A DNA stretch of 64,000 bases from G963665925 sp050596425 (GCF_050596425.1 NZ_CP192292.1:2232001-2296000), one strand, 5' to 3'. Shown: positions 27,515 to 37,413, numbered from the stretch's first letter. Made by a program: numbers and translations. Notes: generated by a model not told the origin, from the sequence alone.

Positions 27515-30007
27515 ATGTTAAACAAACGAGGTCTAGCACTGATTTTAATTATTGTACTGACTATAGGTGGCGTCTTTACAGGATGTGGATCGGAAGCTCC
27601 AGGGGCTGAGAAACCCAGCGATTCAGAGGGTTCGGTGAAGCCATCATCCGCTGAGAATTCAGAGTCGCCAGTTGTTTCAAAAGGTATTATGGAAGTCCTT
27701 GAAGACAGTGGATTAATGACAGAGCCCTTCAGTTCTGAAGAAGCAGCTGCGGAATTTCTATTTGATACAAGTTTAAATGATGCCTTGTCTGAGAGTCTTT
27801 TTTACATGTCAGAGAGTGACATAATGGTGTTTTCGGACAATCAGTATCCAGAACAACGTCAGGATCTTGTGCAAAAAATAATCGAAGATGGACAGAATCT
27901 TGAAGAACTGACCTATGCATCGATGGAAGTCATTGATTCACTTCAAGCTGACTTAATACAAGGCATTGGGGGGGCTAAACTAGAACTTCCTGAGTATTAT
28001 CAAGCTGTTCATGGGCTACATAGCGAATATTTAGCATCAATACTGGATCAAACCTTAAAAATTGATATGTATAATGCTTCCTCTGACAATGCGTATTTAG
28101 ATAGCTGGTATAAGGAAATGACAGTTATGATCCGACTCGCTCGGTCTGTTGAAGTTTCTGATTACTTCCTTCAGCTGAGTCTTGATCTTGTCACTTTGCA
28201 AGATTTACTGCAAGCATCAGAGTATGAATCTGATAAAAATATGGCGGCTCAGTTAAAAGAAAATTTAGATGTTCTTAATGAAAAAGTGTATGTTTTAGAG
28301 GATATGATTAACACCAGAATAGGATTAATATCAAGGTTGCAAGCGTTAGAAGAAGCGGATGAATATTATGCATTAGCAACAGCTTATGCGGTGATAGAGA
28401 CTGCAGAGGCTGCGAAAGACCTTCTTGAAAAAGACTTTCCGGATGGTTCAGTTGATGATGATGCAAAGGCTTTATTTTCAGTCGAAATTGATTACTATTT
28501 ATCTCTGGCAGAGGGTTTTTCAAATGCACTTATAGAACACTCAGAATATGGATTAGAAATACCTGAAACTCAAGAAGACTATAAGGCTGGTACTTTTCCG
28601 GTAAAACTCTTTGGGATAGCATATGCTGATGAAACCTCAAAGGCAGTTCAGCTCAAGAACAAGGCGGGTTCAACAACCCAGAAGGTCATCACGGGACTTG
28701 TTTCTTTTGGGACCTCCTTTACTGACACGGTTGCAGAAATAGGTACGGGACTTTTCACTGCGACCACGAATATAGTTGGTAAGACAGCTGATGTTGCTTA
28801 TGGGTCAGTTAAGGGGGCGTTTGCAAGCCTAAAGCTGGCTGTTGGCATAGACGATAAGGCTGCATTTGAAGAGCAAATAAAATCCGTTAAAAGAATAATT
28901 AATGGACAACCAGGAGAGGTGGCCCGTATACTATCTTCTGCTGCAAGTAATCTTCAAAAGGGAATCGAGTCAAAACTGGGTACAGTACTTGGGAAGATTC
29001 CGCTTGGCAATATTATAAAGAAACCTCTGTCTTTTACAGTGAAAGGGTATACGGGGCTGGTTTCATCTCTTGCCAATGCATTTGATGGGAAAAAACCAAC
29101 CACAGAAAAAATAATGAATCTTGTGCATGCGTCGACCCTGTATAAAGCTGACATTTTAACAGGGGCTAAGGATATGTTTATGTCTATGGGCAAAGAAGAG
29201 ATGGATAAAATCATTCCTGAAAAAGCAAAGAATTTTTATGAGGCCCTTCAAACAATCGTGAAAAAAGTTCGCATTGATAAAAATGAGCTTTTGAATGAAG
29301 CAAAGAAATCAATAAAGCATGATTTTGACACCTCAGAAACGGGTCAAAAAATCAATGGTGTTGTGGATGACTTTAATGAAAAGGCAAGTCAATTGCATGA
29401 TAAGTTCGATGAAGCGGGAAGTGAAATTGTTGGAAATATTGTGGATGGACTTGTTAAAACAAAAGAGGCACAAGCGCAGAGTACAGTGAAAGTTATAGAT
29501 GAAGCTCAAAAGAAATTAAGAGGCAACATCGAACAAGCCAAGAGTGGTGATACAAGCTTTGACTATATGTCAAACGATATGAAAGTTCTTCTAATGGGAT
29601 TTGAAGAGGAGCTTAAGGCAAAGGCGATTGAAGAGGTCGCAAGAGAAATTGAAGCCATGGAAAGTCAAAAGGCGGTGTATAAGGGGTATTTGATTAAAGT
29701 CACAGCTGGACCGTTTGAAGAAGAGATTGGAACGAATGTGAGCTCTGTGATATTTGATTTTGGAGATACGTCCGTTTCAACGCGTTATTCCATTCAAGGA
29801 TCTCAATCAATGGATAGTTCCAGTGAAATTCTTTTTTCATCATACCAAAAGGAAGGCGACAATATAAGCATGTCTACACAGAATTCAAGCATTGGCCCTG
29901 TTACTGTATCTGGAATCGTGCTTGATGGAACTTTTACAGGAACGATTCAATTCACATTGCAGGGGCAAAGTGCAAGAATGACATTTAGAACCTCTTTGCA
30001 AAAGTAG
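27515..30007 (+). CDS. Large surface lipoprotein with C-terminal beta domain
   Basis: An 830-residue lipoprotein. The signal peptide ends in the lipobox VFTGC, with Cys24 as the lipid attachment site, followed by a low-complexity Ser/Pro/Glu linker. The bulk is helical and charged, without a recognised domain. The final 110 residues form a beta-rich unit, YKGYLIKVTAGPFEEEIG to TFTGTIQFTLQGQSARMTF, that resembles the C-terminus of the small secreted protein at 38215. A hydrophobic, Gly/Ala-rich stretch near residues 375-450 (TTQKVITGLVSFGTSFTDTV) is unusual for a lipoprotein and could insert into or cross a membrane. I start at 27515 after GGGGAGG. No function is known. Confidence 0.78.
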   Translation: MLNKRGLALILIIVLTIGGVFTGCGSEAPGAEKPSDSEGSVKPSSAENSESPVVSKGIMEVLEDSGLMTEPFSSEEAAAEFLFDTSLNDALSESLFYMSESDIMVFSDNQYPEQRQDLVQKIIEDGQNLEELTYASMEVIDSLQADLIQGIGGAKLELPEYYQAVHGLHSEYLASILDQTLKIDMYNASSDNAYLDSWYKEMTVMIRLARSVEVSDYFLQLSLDLVTLQDLLQASEYESDKNMAAQLKENLDVLNEKVYVLEDMINTRIGLISRLQALEEADEYYALATAYAVIETAEAAKDLLEKDFPDGSVDDDAKALFSVEIDYYLSLAEGFSNALIEHSEYGLEIPETQEDYKAGTFPVKLFGIAYADETSKAVQLKNKAGSTTQKVITGLVSFGTSFTDTVAEIGTGLFTATTNIVGKTADVAYGSVKGAFASLKLAVGIDDKAAFEEQIKSVKRIINGQPGEVARILSSAASNLQKGIESKLGTVLGKIPLGNIIKKPLSFTVKGYTGLVSSLANAFDGKKPTTEKIMNLVHASTLYKADILTGAKDMFMSMGKEEMDKIIPEKAKNFYEALQTIVKKVRIDKNELLNEAKKSIKHDFDTSETGQKINGVVDDFNEKASQLHDKFDEAGSEIVGNIVDGLVKTKEAQAQSTVKVIDEAQKKLRGNIEQAKSGDTSFDYMSNDMKVLLMGFEEELKAKAIEEVAREIEAMESQKAVYKGYLIKVTAGPFEEEIGTNVSSVIFDFGDTSVSTRYSIQGSQSMDSSSEILFSSYQKEGDNISMSTQNSSIGPVTVSGIVLDGTFTGTIQFTLQGQSARMTFRTSLQK

Positions 30008-30059
30008 GCAGAGGAAGTGGTTCAAATAGACTAGAATATTGAGTCATAATAACTATATG

Positions 30060-30096
30060 CAATAAAACGCTCAGAATTGAACTGTGCGTTTTATTG
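30060..30096 (+). terminator. Rho-independent terminator after the lipoprotein gene
   Basis: CAATAAAACGC at 30060-30070 pairs perfectly with GCGTTTTATTG at 30086-30096. Confidence 0.75.
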
Positions 30097-30183
30097 CTTT
30101 GATGGTATGATGTATTGGGATTATGTAAAAAATGCACCACTTATTTTAGAAATTATTGGCAAAATCAAATTGGGGTGATTTAA

Positions 30184-32652
30184 ATTAAGCGTTTTTTCAA
30201 TAGAATTTATGGTCTTGCTTTTCTTTTGGTTTTTACCATTGGATTGAGTTTGTACTATCAATATCAGTTTTACGAGACCACAATACATCAAGAGCTAGAA
30301 ACAAGTATAGGTCTTAAAATGGAATATATGAATAGTCTGATAGAAAAATATTTTGATCAAAGTGTAGAGGCACTAGAATCTATTGAAATTATATTGCAGA
30401 CGACAGAGGATGAGGATGATATTCTATATTTTCTTGAAAGGAAACTGGAAAAAACGCCGACTTATACATCCCTTTATTTTGGGAACCCAGAAAATCATAT
30501 GATTAACGGGAGCGGTTGGATTCCACCAGAAAGTTTTGATTTGAGAACAAGGCCTTGGTATATTAAAGCCACAGAAGAGGATAAGCTCATTACAACATCT
30601 CTTTACTTGAATGCAACAGAAGACTCTTGGATTGTGACCTTTGCTCAACCAGTCTACAACAAGCAAGGGGACTATCTTGGCGTTATTGGAGGGGATAACT
30701 CTCTTGAAAGTATCATTCGTGTCTTAGAAGAACAGACAATTTCTGAAAATGGATTCGCATTCTTTTTGGATTCAAACAACCAGGTGATTATGCACTCGGA
30801 TTTTGCCGACAATGACACAGACAGAGAAAATGTAGAAATTTTGACAAGACCACTCAAAGAGAAAGTCTCATCAACCAGAGAAGGGGTACACTATGTAAAT
30901 CTAGACGGTCAGAAGGGGTATCTTGGGTGGAACAAAATTGAAGAGACGGGATGGATTATTGGAAATTTTGTACCGATAAGTGACTATCTTGATGCTGAAA
31001 AACAGAAAAGTTTGATTTTGTGGGTCACATTTATAATGGCAGTCTTGTCCGTGCTTGTGCTTTTTGTCATCCAGCGTCGTTTTATCATCAAACCTTTGCT
31101 TGGTTTAGATCAAGATATTGAGCGTATTTCACTTGATAGGGATATAAGCTATAGACTCCCCCTAGATAGGGCGGATCCTTTTTCACCAATACGTAATAGA
31201 ATCAATGAAACCCTTGACCGGACCCAAAATCTTTTTCATGACATGAATGAAAGTAAAAAGGCTCTGGAATTGAGTGAAATGAAAACCAGGGCTATTATTG
31301 AGGTCTTGCCTGATTTAATTTTCCTATATAGCGACAAGGGTGTTTTCCTCGACTGCTTGGAAAACAGAAAGGATGATCTTTACATTCACAAAGATGCCTT
31401 TATTGGAAAAACACTGCACGATGTCATGCCAAAAGAGGTTGCCGATCAAGGTCTTGTGTCTATACAGCGTACTCTTGAGACAAATGAAATGCAACAATTT
31501 GAGTATTCGTTAAAAGTCAACGGCCGTGACCAATATTTCGAAACAAGGTTTATGATGGTTACCTCAGAAGAAGTTCTAGCTATTGTTAGAAATATCACTG
31601 AGAACAAGGAGCACTTAGAGCGTATTGAACATTTAAGTTTTCATGACCAGCTTACGGGACTCTATAATCGAAGATTTTATGAAGAGGAACTTAAAAGACT
31701 TGATACAGTAAGAAATCTTCCTCTTTCTCTTGTTATGCTCGATGTAAATGGGTTAAAGCTAACCAATGACGCCTTTGGTCATTTGGCTGGTGATGAATTG
31801 CTTAAATCAGTATCAAATGTTCTAATGAATCAGTGTCGCACAGATGATATCATTGCGAGGATAGGTGGAGATGAATTTATCGTGCTCTTACCGGCAACCA
31901 CGCACACTGAAGCCAGTAAAATTGTAGATCGGATTCAAGCTGAAATGAAATATCTGTCTGTTTCAAACGTGCCGGTTTCAGTATCCATCGGTTGTCAAAC
32001 TAAAAACAATGATTTAGAACCAATCATGGATGTTTTTGTAAAAGCTGAAGATCAGATGTATCGAAATAAATTAACAGAAAGTCAAAGTATGAGAAATAAA
32101 ACCATACAAGTGATACTTGAAACTCTCAATGCAAAAAATAAAAGGGAAAAAATACATTCTGAAAATGTCAGCATAATAAGCCGTAATATTGGAGAAGAAC
32201 TTGAACTGGATGATCAATTGATTAAAGAGATCGAAATTGCTGGTCTGATGCATGACATTGGCAAAATTGCCATTAGTGAGTCTGTTCTGAATAAAGAAGG
32301 ACCGCTCACAGAATCGGAATATGTGGAAGTGAAAAAACACCCTGAAAGCGGCTATCAAATTCTTAAGTCAGTGGATGCATATTCATCCCTTGCTGAATAT
32401 GCCTTAAGTCATCATGAATGGTACGATGGAACAGGTTATCCAAAAGGTTTGAAAGGGATTGAAATTCCATTGATTTCAAGGATTATAAGCGTAGCAGACG
32501 CTTACGAAGCCATGATTTCTGACAGGGCATATAGACGTGCAATGAGTCATGAAGATGCCATTGAGGAATTGAATAGATGTGCTGGAACACAGTTTGATCC
32601 AGAAATTGTAGAAGCAATCGTCAGACACTATAAAAACAACGACGGAGAATAA
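30184..32652 (+). CDS. dCache-PAS-GGDEF-HD-GYP bifunctional cyclic di-GMP protein
   Basis: A membrane protein of about 822 residues. It has membrane segments at about 8-26 and 273-292 around a dCache sensor (SLYFGNPENHMINGSGWIPP, VYNKQGDYLGVIGGDNSL), then a PAS domain, GGDEF and HD-GYP. The GGDEF motif is intact (GGDEF, residues 561-565) with an RxxD inhibitory site just before it. The HD-GYP part has LMHDIGK (His690-Asp691), SHHEWYDGTGYPKG and ADAYEAM. It could both make and degrade cyclic di-GMP. The start is unusual: after an in-frame TAA at 30181 the first codon is ATT (then KRFFNRIYGLAFLLVF), five bases from GGGGTGA. A TTG at 30226 would cut the first membrane segment. Confidence 0.88.
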   Translation: MKRFFNRIYGLAFLLVFTIGLSLYYQYQFYETTIHQELETSIGLKMEYMNSLIEKYFDQSVEALESIEIILQTTEDEDDILYFLERKLEKTPTYTSLYFGNPENHMINGSGWIPPESFDLRTRPWYIKATEEDKLITTSLYLNATEDSWIVTFAQPVYNKQGDYLGVIGGDNSLESIIRVLEEQTISENGFAFFLDSNNQVIMHSDFADNDTDRENVEILTRPLKEKVSSTREGVHYVNLDGQKGYLGWNKIEETGWIIGNFVPISDYLDAEKQKSLILWVTFIMAVLSVLVLFVIQRRFIIKPLLGLDQDIERISLDRDISYRLPLDRADPFSPIRNRINETLDRTQNLFHDMNESKKALELSEMKTRAIIEVLPDLIFLYSDKGVFLDCLENRKDDLYIHKDAFIGKTLHDVMPKEVADQGLVSIQRTLETNEMQQFEYSLKVNGRDQYFETRFMMVTSEEVLAIVRNITENKEHLERIEHLSFHDQLTGLYNRRFYEEELKRLDTVRNLPLSLVMLDVNGLKLTNDAFGHLAGDELLKSVSNVLMNQCRTDDIIARIGGDEFIVLLPATTHTEASKIVDRIQAEMKYLSVSNVPVSVSIGCQTKNNDLEPIMDVFVKAEDQMYRNKLTESQSMRNKTIQVILETLNAKNKREKIHSENVSIISRNIGEELELDDQLIKEIEIAGLMHDIGKIAISESVLNKEGPLTESEYVEVKKHPESGYQILKSVDAYSSLAEYALSHHEWYDGTGYPKGLKGIEIPLISRIISVADAYEAMISDRAYRRAMSHEDAIEELNRCAGTQFDPEIVEAIVRHYKNNDGE

Positions 32653-32664
32653 GTCATTAAAACG

Positions 32665-32700
32665 AGCCAGGTTGATTTCAGTCAACTTGGCTATTTTATT
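32665..32700 (+). terminator. Rho-independent terminator after the GGDEF/HD-GYP gene
   Basis: AGCCAGGTTGA at 32665-32675 pairs with TCAACTTGGCT at 32682-32692 (one G-U), followed by ATTTTATT. Confidence 0.85.
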
Positions 32701-32788
32701 GAAAACATTCATAAAATGTCCATAAAATACTGTTATACTATAATAGTATGTAAATTCATGAAATACTATGAAAAGACGGAGGCAAAAT

Positions 32789-33760
32789 ATGCATAAGAAA
32801 AAAAGACTAGCGGGTCTGCTGACCGCTCTTTTATTAACAGCAGCCGTAACAGGATGTAGTTCAAGTGCACCTGGTGCGTCAACAGAAGGCTCTGCTGATT
32901 CGGTGGTAATCGCTTCATATGAGCAAGGTCAAATTGAAGAAAGTGTTCTATATGACAGACTGCTTTCACAATCTGGTATGGCTATAATGCTAGAAATGGT
33001 GGATCAGGGCATTCTTGACACAATTCAACCTGTCACAGATGAAATGAAGGCAACAGTTGATGAAAACCTTGCTGGCATAAAAGAATACTATGGTGAAGAG
33101 TTTGAAAGTGCACTAAAACAAAATGGATTTGATGGAGAAGAAGCTTATAAGGGTGCTCTCTACCTAAATCTACAACGAAATGCTTATATTGAAAATTACA
33201 TAGAAAACGAAGTTTTAACTGATGAAGACATTCAGACATATTATGAGGCTTTTGAACCAGAAGTCGAAGCAAGTCATATTCTCATTAAGCCTACTGGCGA
33301 AGAAGAGGGTGACTGGAAAAAGGCAGAAGATATGGCGAAAGAGCTTATAACGCGTATTGAAGCAGGAGAGGATTTTGCTGAATTGGCCAAAGAATATTCT
33401 GATGATCCAGGATCCGGCGCAGCGGGTGGTTCACTGGGTTCATTTGGCAAGGGCATGATGGTACCTGCTTTTGAAGAAGCGGCCTATGCCCTTGAGACAG
33501 GTGAGTTTACGAAAGCGCCTGTAAAATCTCAATTTGGTTACCATATCATTCTTAAAACTGGCGGTGGTGAAAAGGCTTCTCTGGATGATATGAGAGCTGA
33601 AATCGTTAAAACACTAGCTGAAAACAAGCTCAAGGAAGATGATTCCATTGGATTTAAAGCCCTCATTAAAATGCGTGAGGAAAATGGATTTGAAATTAAT
33701 AGTGATGTCTTAAGCACACAGTACGACGCTATGAAAGACAATGTAAACGCAGAAAAATAA
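32789..33760 (+). CDS. prsA: Peptidyl-prolyl isomerase lipoprotein, PrsA type
   Basis: A 323-residue exported foldase. The signal peptide ends in a lipobox, AAVTGC, with Cys23 anchoring it to the outer face of the membrane. A helical N-terminal chaperone part follows, then a parvulin domain at about residues 155-265 (VEASHILIKPTGE, FAELAKEYSDDPGSGAAGGS, FGYHIILK). It assists folding of secreted proteins. I start at 32789, where ACGGAGG is placed correctly; the ATG at 32768 is upstream of that site. It is a single gene with a very strong terminator. Confidence 0.92.
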   Translation: MHKKKRLAGLLTALLLTAAVTGCSSSAPGASTEGSADSVVIASYEQGQIEESVLYDRLLSQSGMAIMLEMVDQGILDTIQPVTDEMKATVDENLAGIKEYYGEEFESALKQNGFDGEEAYKGALYLNLQRNAYIENYIENEVLTDEDIQTYYEAFEPEVEASHILIKPTGEEEGDWKKAEDMAKELITRIEAGEDFAELAKEYSDDPGSGAAGGSLGSFGKGMMVPAFEEAAYALETGEFTKAPVKSQFGYHIILKTGGGEKASLDDMRAEIVKTLAENKLKEDDSIGFKALIKMREENGFEINSDVLSTQYDAMKDNVNAEK

Positions 33761-33787
33761 TTAAGACAATAATAAAGTCAATAAAAG

Positions 33788-33826
33788 AAGACGTATGCCT
33801 CCTATTGGGGCATACGTCTTTTTTTA
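33788..33826 (+). terminator. Strong terminator after prsA
   Basis: AAGACGTATGCC at 33788-33799 pairs perfectly with GGCATACGTCTT at 33809-33820, followed by TTTTT. It also separates prsA from the convergent HAD gene. Confidence 0.92.
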
Positions 33827-33848
33827 TATTTGATTTGACCGCGAGGCC

Positions 33849-34526
33849 TTATCCTAAATATAAATCTAGAATTTTCATTGGATCATGCACAATAAAATGT
33901 GCATTGTTCTCTCGAAGCTCCTGTTCACTTCTAAATCCCCAAGTTACGCCAACACTAGCTACGCCAGCATTTGTAGCCGTCTTCATATCCGTGTCGGTAT
34001 CCCCTACATACAGCAGGCTATCTTTATCAATATTGAGTGTATTGATGGCACTGAATAGAGCGTCAGGTGCAGGTTTAACAGGGACATTGTCCTTGTGACC
34101 TAAAATCGTATTAAAAGTTCCACTTTTAAAAAAATGCTCTGTCATAAGAACAGCAAACTTATGTGGTTTGTTGGATACAACGCCAATCTTGGCCCCAGAT
34201 GCTTTAAGAGCATGAATGAGAGGAATGATGTTTTTATAAGGTTTTGTATGATTTTGCCATAGATCTTTATAATAGAACTTCTGTTTAGAAACGAGCTCAG
34301 GAACGAGAGTTTCATACCGATCCTTGCTTGGGCGTAAGTGAGCGGGCTGATCGTTAAGGACACGAATCATGAGGTTATAAACACCGTCGCCTAAATATCT
34401 GTTATAGTTTTCTTCATTTCGTGCAAGAAAACCAAGATCTACAAGGGCTTTGTTTGTTGCTTCAGCAAGGTCAGACACCGTGTCAAGAAGTGTGCCATCC
34501 AGGTCAAAAATAACGGAAGTGTACAT
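33849..34526 (-). CDS. HAD-family phosphatase, phosphoglycolate phosphatase-like
   Basis: A 225-residue HAD hydrolase. The catalytic motif VIFDLDGTLLDT has nucleophile Asp8 and acid/base Asp10; motif II is IGVVSNKPH, the Lys lies in LGHKDNVPVKPAPDAL, and motif IV is YVGDTDTDMKTATNAG. The helical cap after motif I matches the Gph/pyrophosphatase-like subgroup. The substrate cannot be assigned safely. It lies 17 bases downstream of the APH-fold gene at 34544, on the same strand, and is likely cotranscribed with it. Confidence 0.88.
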   Translation of the reverse strand: MYTSVIFDLDGTLLDTVSDLAEATNKALVDLGFLARNEENYNRYLGDGVYNLMIRVLNDQPAHLRPSKDRYETLVPELVSKQKFYYKDLWQNHTKPYKNIIPLIHALKASGAKIGVVSNKPHKFAVLMTEHFFKSGTFNTILGHKDNVPVKPAPDALFSAINTLNIDKDSLLYVGDTDTDMKTATNAGVASVGVTWGFRSEQELRENNAHFIVHDPMKILDLYLG

Positions 34527-34543
34527 ATGCTGGTCTCCTTTAT

Positions 34544-35389
34544 TTAATGATACGACTGTTTATGAAGTTCATCTTTTATGAATGCAATGAGCCATTCGCG
34601 TTCATGTGGTCTGTTTTCACTTAACCGTGCCGCCGCCACTGGCAACATCCAAGCGTCGATGTCTCTTTTTTCTATTTCAGTTATGGACGTATACATTTTA
34701 ATATAGCTGGCGGCGTATGACTGAAGGATCATTGAAAACATGGGTTTTAATAAACCAGGAATATCCTCATGATCGTAAGGAATTTGAAGCATAAGAACAG
34801 TTCTGGCCACATCGCTGGCTGGGTGACCGATATAGGCGTTTTCCCAGTTAACGATATAGTGCTTTGACTTTGACACGATAAAATTACTTGTATGTAAATT
34901 TCCGTGACAGAGCCTTAGGGCATCAGGAAGGCGGTGCAGATAGTCCAGAATGCTTTTCTTTTCCTCATCAGACAGAACTTCAATTTTTAAAATTTTACTG
35001 CGAAAATAATCATATTGGCGTTTAAGAACAATAGAATTTTCATCGAAGGGGTGTCCCGATGAACCAAAAGCCACTTTGTTAATTTGGGCATGGGCAGAAG
35101 CTGTGTGCATGGCCATTTGTCTTGCACTTGAGAATGGCTTTTTAAGAAGATAATTTATAGTTTTACCTATAATCCTTTCAAAAACCAGACCATGTCGCCC
35201 CTCGACCTCAGTTCTTTCATATATATCAGGACAGGTACAGCCGTATTGCTTTGCTGTTAAAGAAATTTTGTATTCATAGTCTACGATTTCTTCAGAAATC
35301 CCCTTGTTAAATAATTTAATAACCTTAGTTTGATCGAAGAGATGAATATCTGCATTTTCAGTGGTTTTAATGCGTTCGCCGAGTTGCAT
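34544..35389 (-). CDS. Aminoglycoside-phosphotransferase-fold protein, probable pseudokinase
   Basis: A 281-residue protein with the APH/choline kinase fold. The catalytic loop reads LCHGNLHTSNFIV where active members have HGDxHxxN, so the catalytic Asp is Asn164. The metal-binding motif reads YIVNWENAYIGHPASD instead of IDWE, with Asn181 replacing Asp. Both changes are clear in the DNA (AAT and AAC). This would greatly reduce phosphate transfer, so the protein may bind a small molecule or a partner instead, or be a distinct subfamily. It begins after GGAGGAGAT and probably shares a transcript with the HAD gene. Confidence 0.82.
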   Translation of the reverse strand: MQLGERIKTTENADIHLFDQTKVIKLFNKGISEEIVDYEYKISLTAKQYGCTCPDIYERTEVEGRHGLVFERIIGKTINYLLKKPFSSARQMAMHTASAHAQINKVAFGSSGHPFDENSIVLKRQYDYFRSKILKIEVLSDEEKKSILDYLHRLPDALRLCHGNLHTSNFIVSKSKHYIVNWENAYIGHPASDVARTVLMLQIPYDHEDIPGLLKPMFSMILQSYAASYIKMYTSITEIEKRDIDAWMLPVAAARLSENRPHEREWLIAFIKDELHKQSYH

Positions 35390-35527
35390 AATATCTCCTC
35401 CTTTCGTTAGTATAATAATACCATATATTTTCTTGTATCATTCATAGAGAAAGTATGTAAGACATGTTAGTTTTGGTATAATTTTGGTAAAATATAAGGG
35501 TATACAAAAAGTTCTGTGAGGTGTGTT

Positions 35528-37354
35528 ATGAAAAAAAGTCCCTTATTTATATCATTAATGGCACTAATGCTGGTTGTCATCACGACATGTACTGGTACAT
35601 TTGCAACACCGAAAACCAAGACTGTTGAGGTTGGAATATACCCCAATAAACCCCTGGTCTTTTTTGAAGATGAAGAAGCCAAAGGCTTTCTAGTTGACAT
35701 TCTTGAAGAAGTGGCCCAAAGAGAAAACTGGATTTTAGTATATAAAAATTATGAGTTTGGCGATGGACTTAAGGCTCTTGAATCAAACGACGTGGATATT
35801 ATGGTCGGTGTAGCTTATTCAGATACTCGCTCCAAAAAATATACCTTCAATACGGAGTCGGTTTTTGTCAATTGGGGACAAATATATATAAATTCAAACA
35901 GTCGAGTAGAATCTTTTCAAGACATGTACAATGCACGGGTCGGTGTGTATAAAAATGATATTCACTATTTAGGTGAAAATGGTTTAAAGAACACACTGAA
36001 TCAGTTTGCTGTGCCCGTACATTATACTGAGTATGAAGATAAATTGAGTTTGTTTACAGCGCTTGAGTCGGGCGAAGTTGAAGTCGGTATTGTGAACAGA
36101 ACCTTTGGTATGCAACATGATGCAGATTATAATATTAAAAAAACCCCAATACAATTAAATCCTGTAAATGTTCATTTTGCAACGAAGAAGGGCTTCAATG
36201 AGGACTTGCTTGCGGCGCTTGACAGGGCTCTTATCAAGTGGAAAATGGATGATGACAGTTTTTATCATGACCGACTAAATCACTGGTTTGAATCCACTGT
36301 TACGGAAATAATGCCAATATGGTCATATTATGTGCTTGCAGCTATATCTGGACTACTCATCGTGAGTGCCGTGGTTATATATATTACACAGAAAATTATA
36401 CATAAACAAACATACGAACTTAAGGTCCTTAACCAGGGACTTGAAGAAAAAGTACTTGATCGAACAGTGGACTTGAACAATTCCAATGCTAAACTAAAAG
36501 ACTCCCTAATCAACTTGGAAGAAAAACAGTCAGAACTGGAAGAAATGAATGCTATTTTGGAAGAGCAAGTGGAAATGATTGAGCGAACCCAAGGTAAACT
36601 TGTTGAGGCGGAAAAAATGGCATCACTAGGACGGATGGTTTCATCACTTGCCCATGAACTCAACACACCACTTGGCATTTGCGTGACCCTTCACTCCAAT
36701 ATGAAAAGAGACTCAAAACATATAAAGAAGACGCTGGAAAACAAGAGACTGACTAAAAATTGTCTGGTGGAATATTTAGATGATATGATATCTGCAACAG
36801 ACATGTTTCACAATAATCTGGAAACGGTTGTAGATTTAGTGGAAAGGTTTAAGATGCTTTCGTCTGGCAAGATTCAGATGAATGAACGGGAAATCAATTT
36901 ATACGAGTATCTTCATGCACAAATGAATGCTCTTAAACCGGAACTAAGAGAATCGTCGCATAAATACTGCATTGAATGCCCTAGGGATATTAATATGGTC
37001 ATTGATCCATCTGCACTATCCCAAGTTATAAGGAATCTAACCATGAATTCTGTGATTCATGGTTTTGATGACAGACCATCAGGTCAAATCGACATACACG
37101 TAAAAAAGAAAAAAGAAAGGGTCCTTATTGAATACGCTGACAATGGGATCGGTTTGTCGGAAGGAGAAAAAGACAAAATTTTCGAGCCTTTTTACACGAC
37201 TAAAAGAAACCAAGGCGGAACAGGACTTGGTTTGTCTATTGTACATAGTGCAGTAACACAAACCTTAGATGGAGAAATTCGCATTGATGAAAGGGCCAAG
37301 AATGGTTTAAAATATGAAATAGAGCTCCCTATGGGGGAAATGTCATTTAAGTAG
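35528..37354 (+). CDS. Sensor histidine kinase with periplasmic solute-binding domain
   Basis: A 608-residue membrane kinase. After a signal peptide comes a bacterial extracellular solute-binding domain, family 3 type, at about 30-255 (VEVGIYPNKPLVFFEDEEAK, DIMVGVAYSDTRSKKYTF). A membrane segment lies at about 265-288, then a coiled coil, then MASLGRMVSSLAHELNTPLG with the phosphoacceptor His376. The ATPase domain has NLTMNSVIHGF, YADNGIGLSEGE, FEPFYTTKRNQGGTGLGLSI. The H-box and ATPase region are close to those of the kinase at 5209, so the two are paralogues with swapped sensors. It should sense an amino acid-like ligand (inference). No regulator gene adjoins it. The start follows GTGAGGTG. 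Confidence 0.92.
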   Translation: MKKSPLFISLMALMLVVITTCTGTFATPKTKTVEVGIYPNKPLVFFEDEEAKGFLVDILEEVAQRENWILVYKNYEFGDGLKALESNDVDIMVGVAYSDTRSKKYTFNTESVFVNWGQIYINSNSRVESFQDMYNARVGVYKNDIHYLGENGLKNTLNQFAVPVHYTEYEDKLSLFTALESGEVEVGIVNRTFGMQHDADYNIKKTPIQLNPVNVHFATKKGFNEDLLAALDRALIKWKMDDDSFYHDRLNHWFESTVTEIMPIWSYYVLAAISGLLIVSAVVIYITQKIIHKQTYELKVLNQGLEEKVLDRTVDLNNSNAKLKDSLINLEEKQSELEEMNAILEEQVEMIERTQGKLVEAEKMASLGRMVSSLAHELNTPLGICVTLHSNMKRDSKHIKKTLENKRLTKNCLVEYLDDMISATDMFHNNLETVVDLVERFKMLSSGKIQMNEREINLYEYLHAQMNALKPELRESSHKYCIECPRDINMVIDPSALSQVIRNLTMNSVIHGFDDRPSGQIDIHVKKKKERVLIEYADNGIGLSEGEKDKIFEPFYTTKRNQGGTGLGLSIVHSAVTQTLDGEIRIDERAKNGLKYEIELPMGEMSFK

Positions 37355-37413
37355 ACAGTGCTGTGGTATTTATTGAAAAATGAAAATGAAATTGGAATAG
37401 AACAGGAGAAAGT

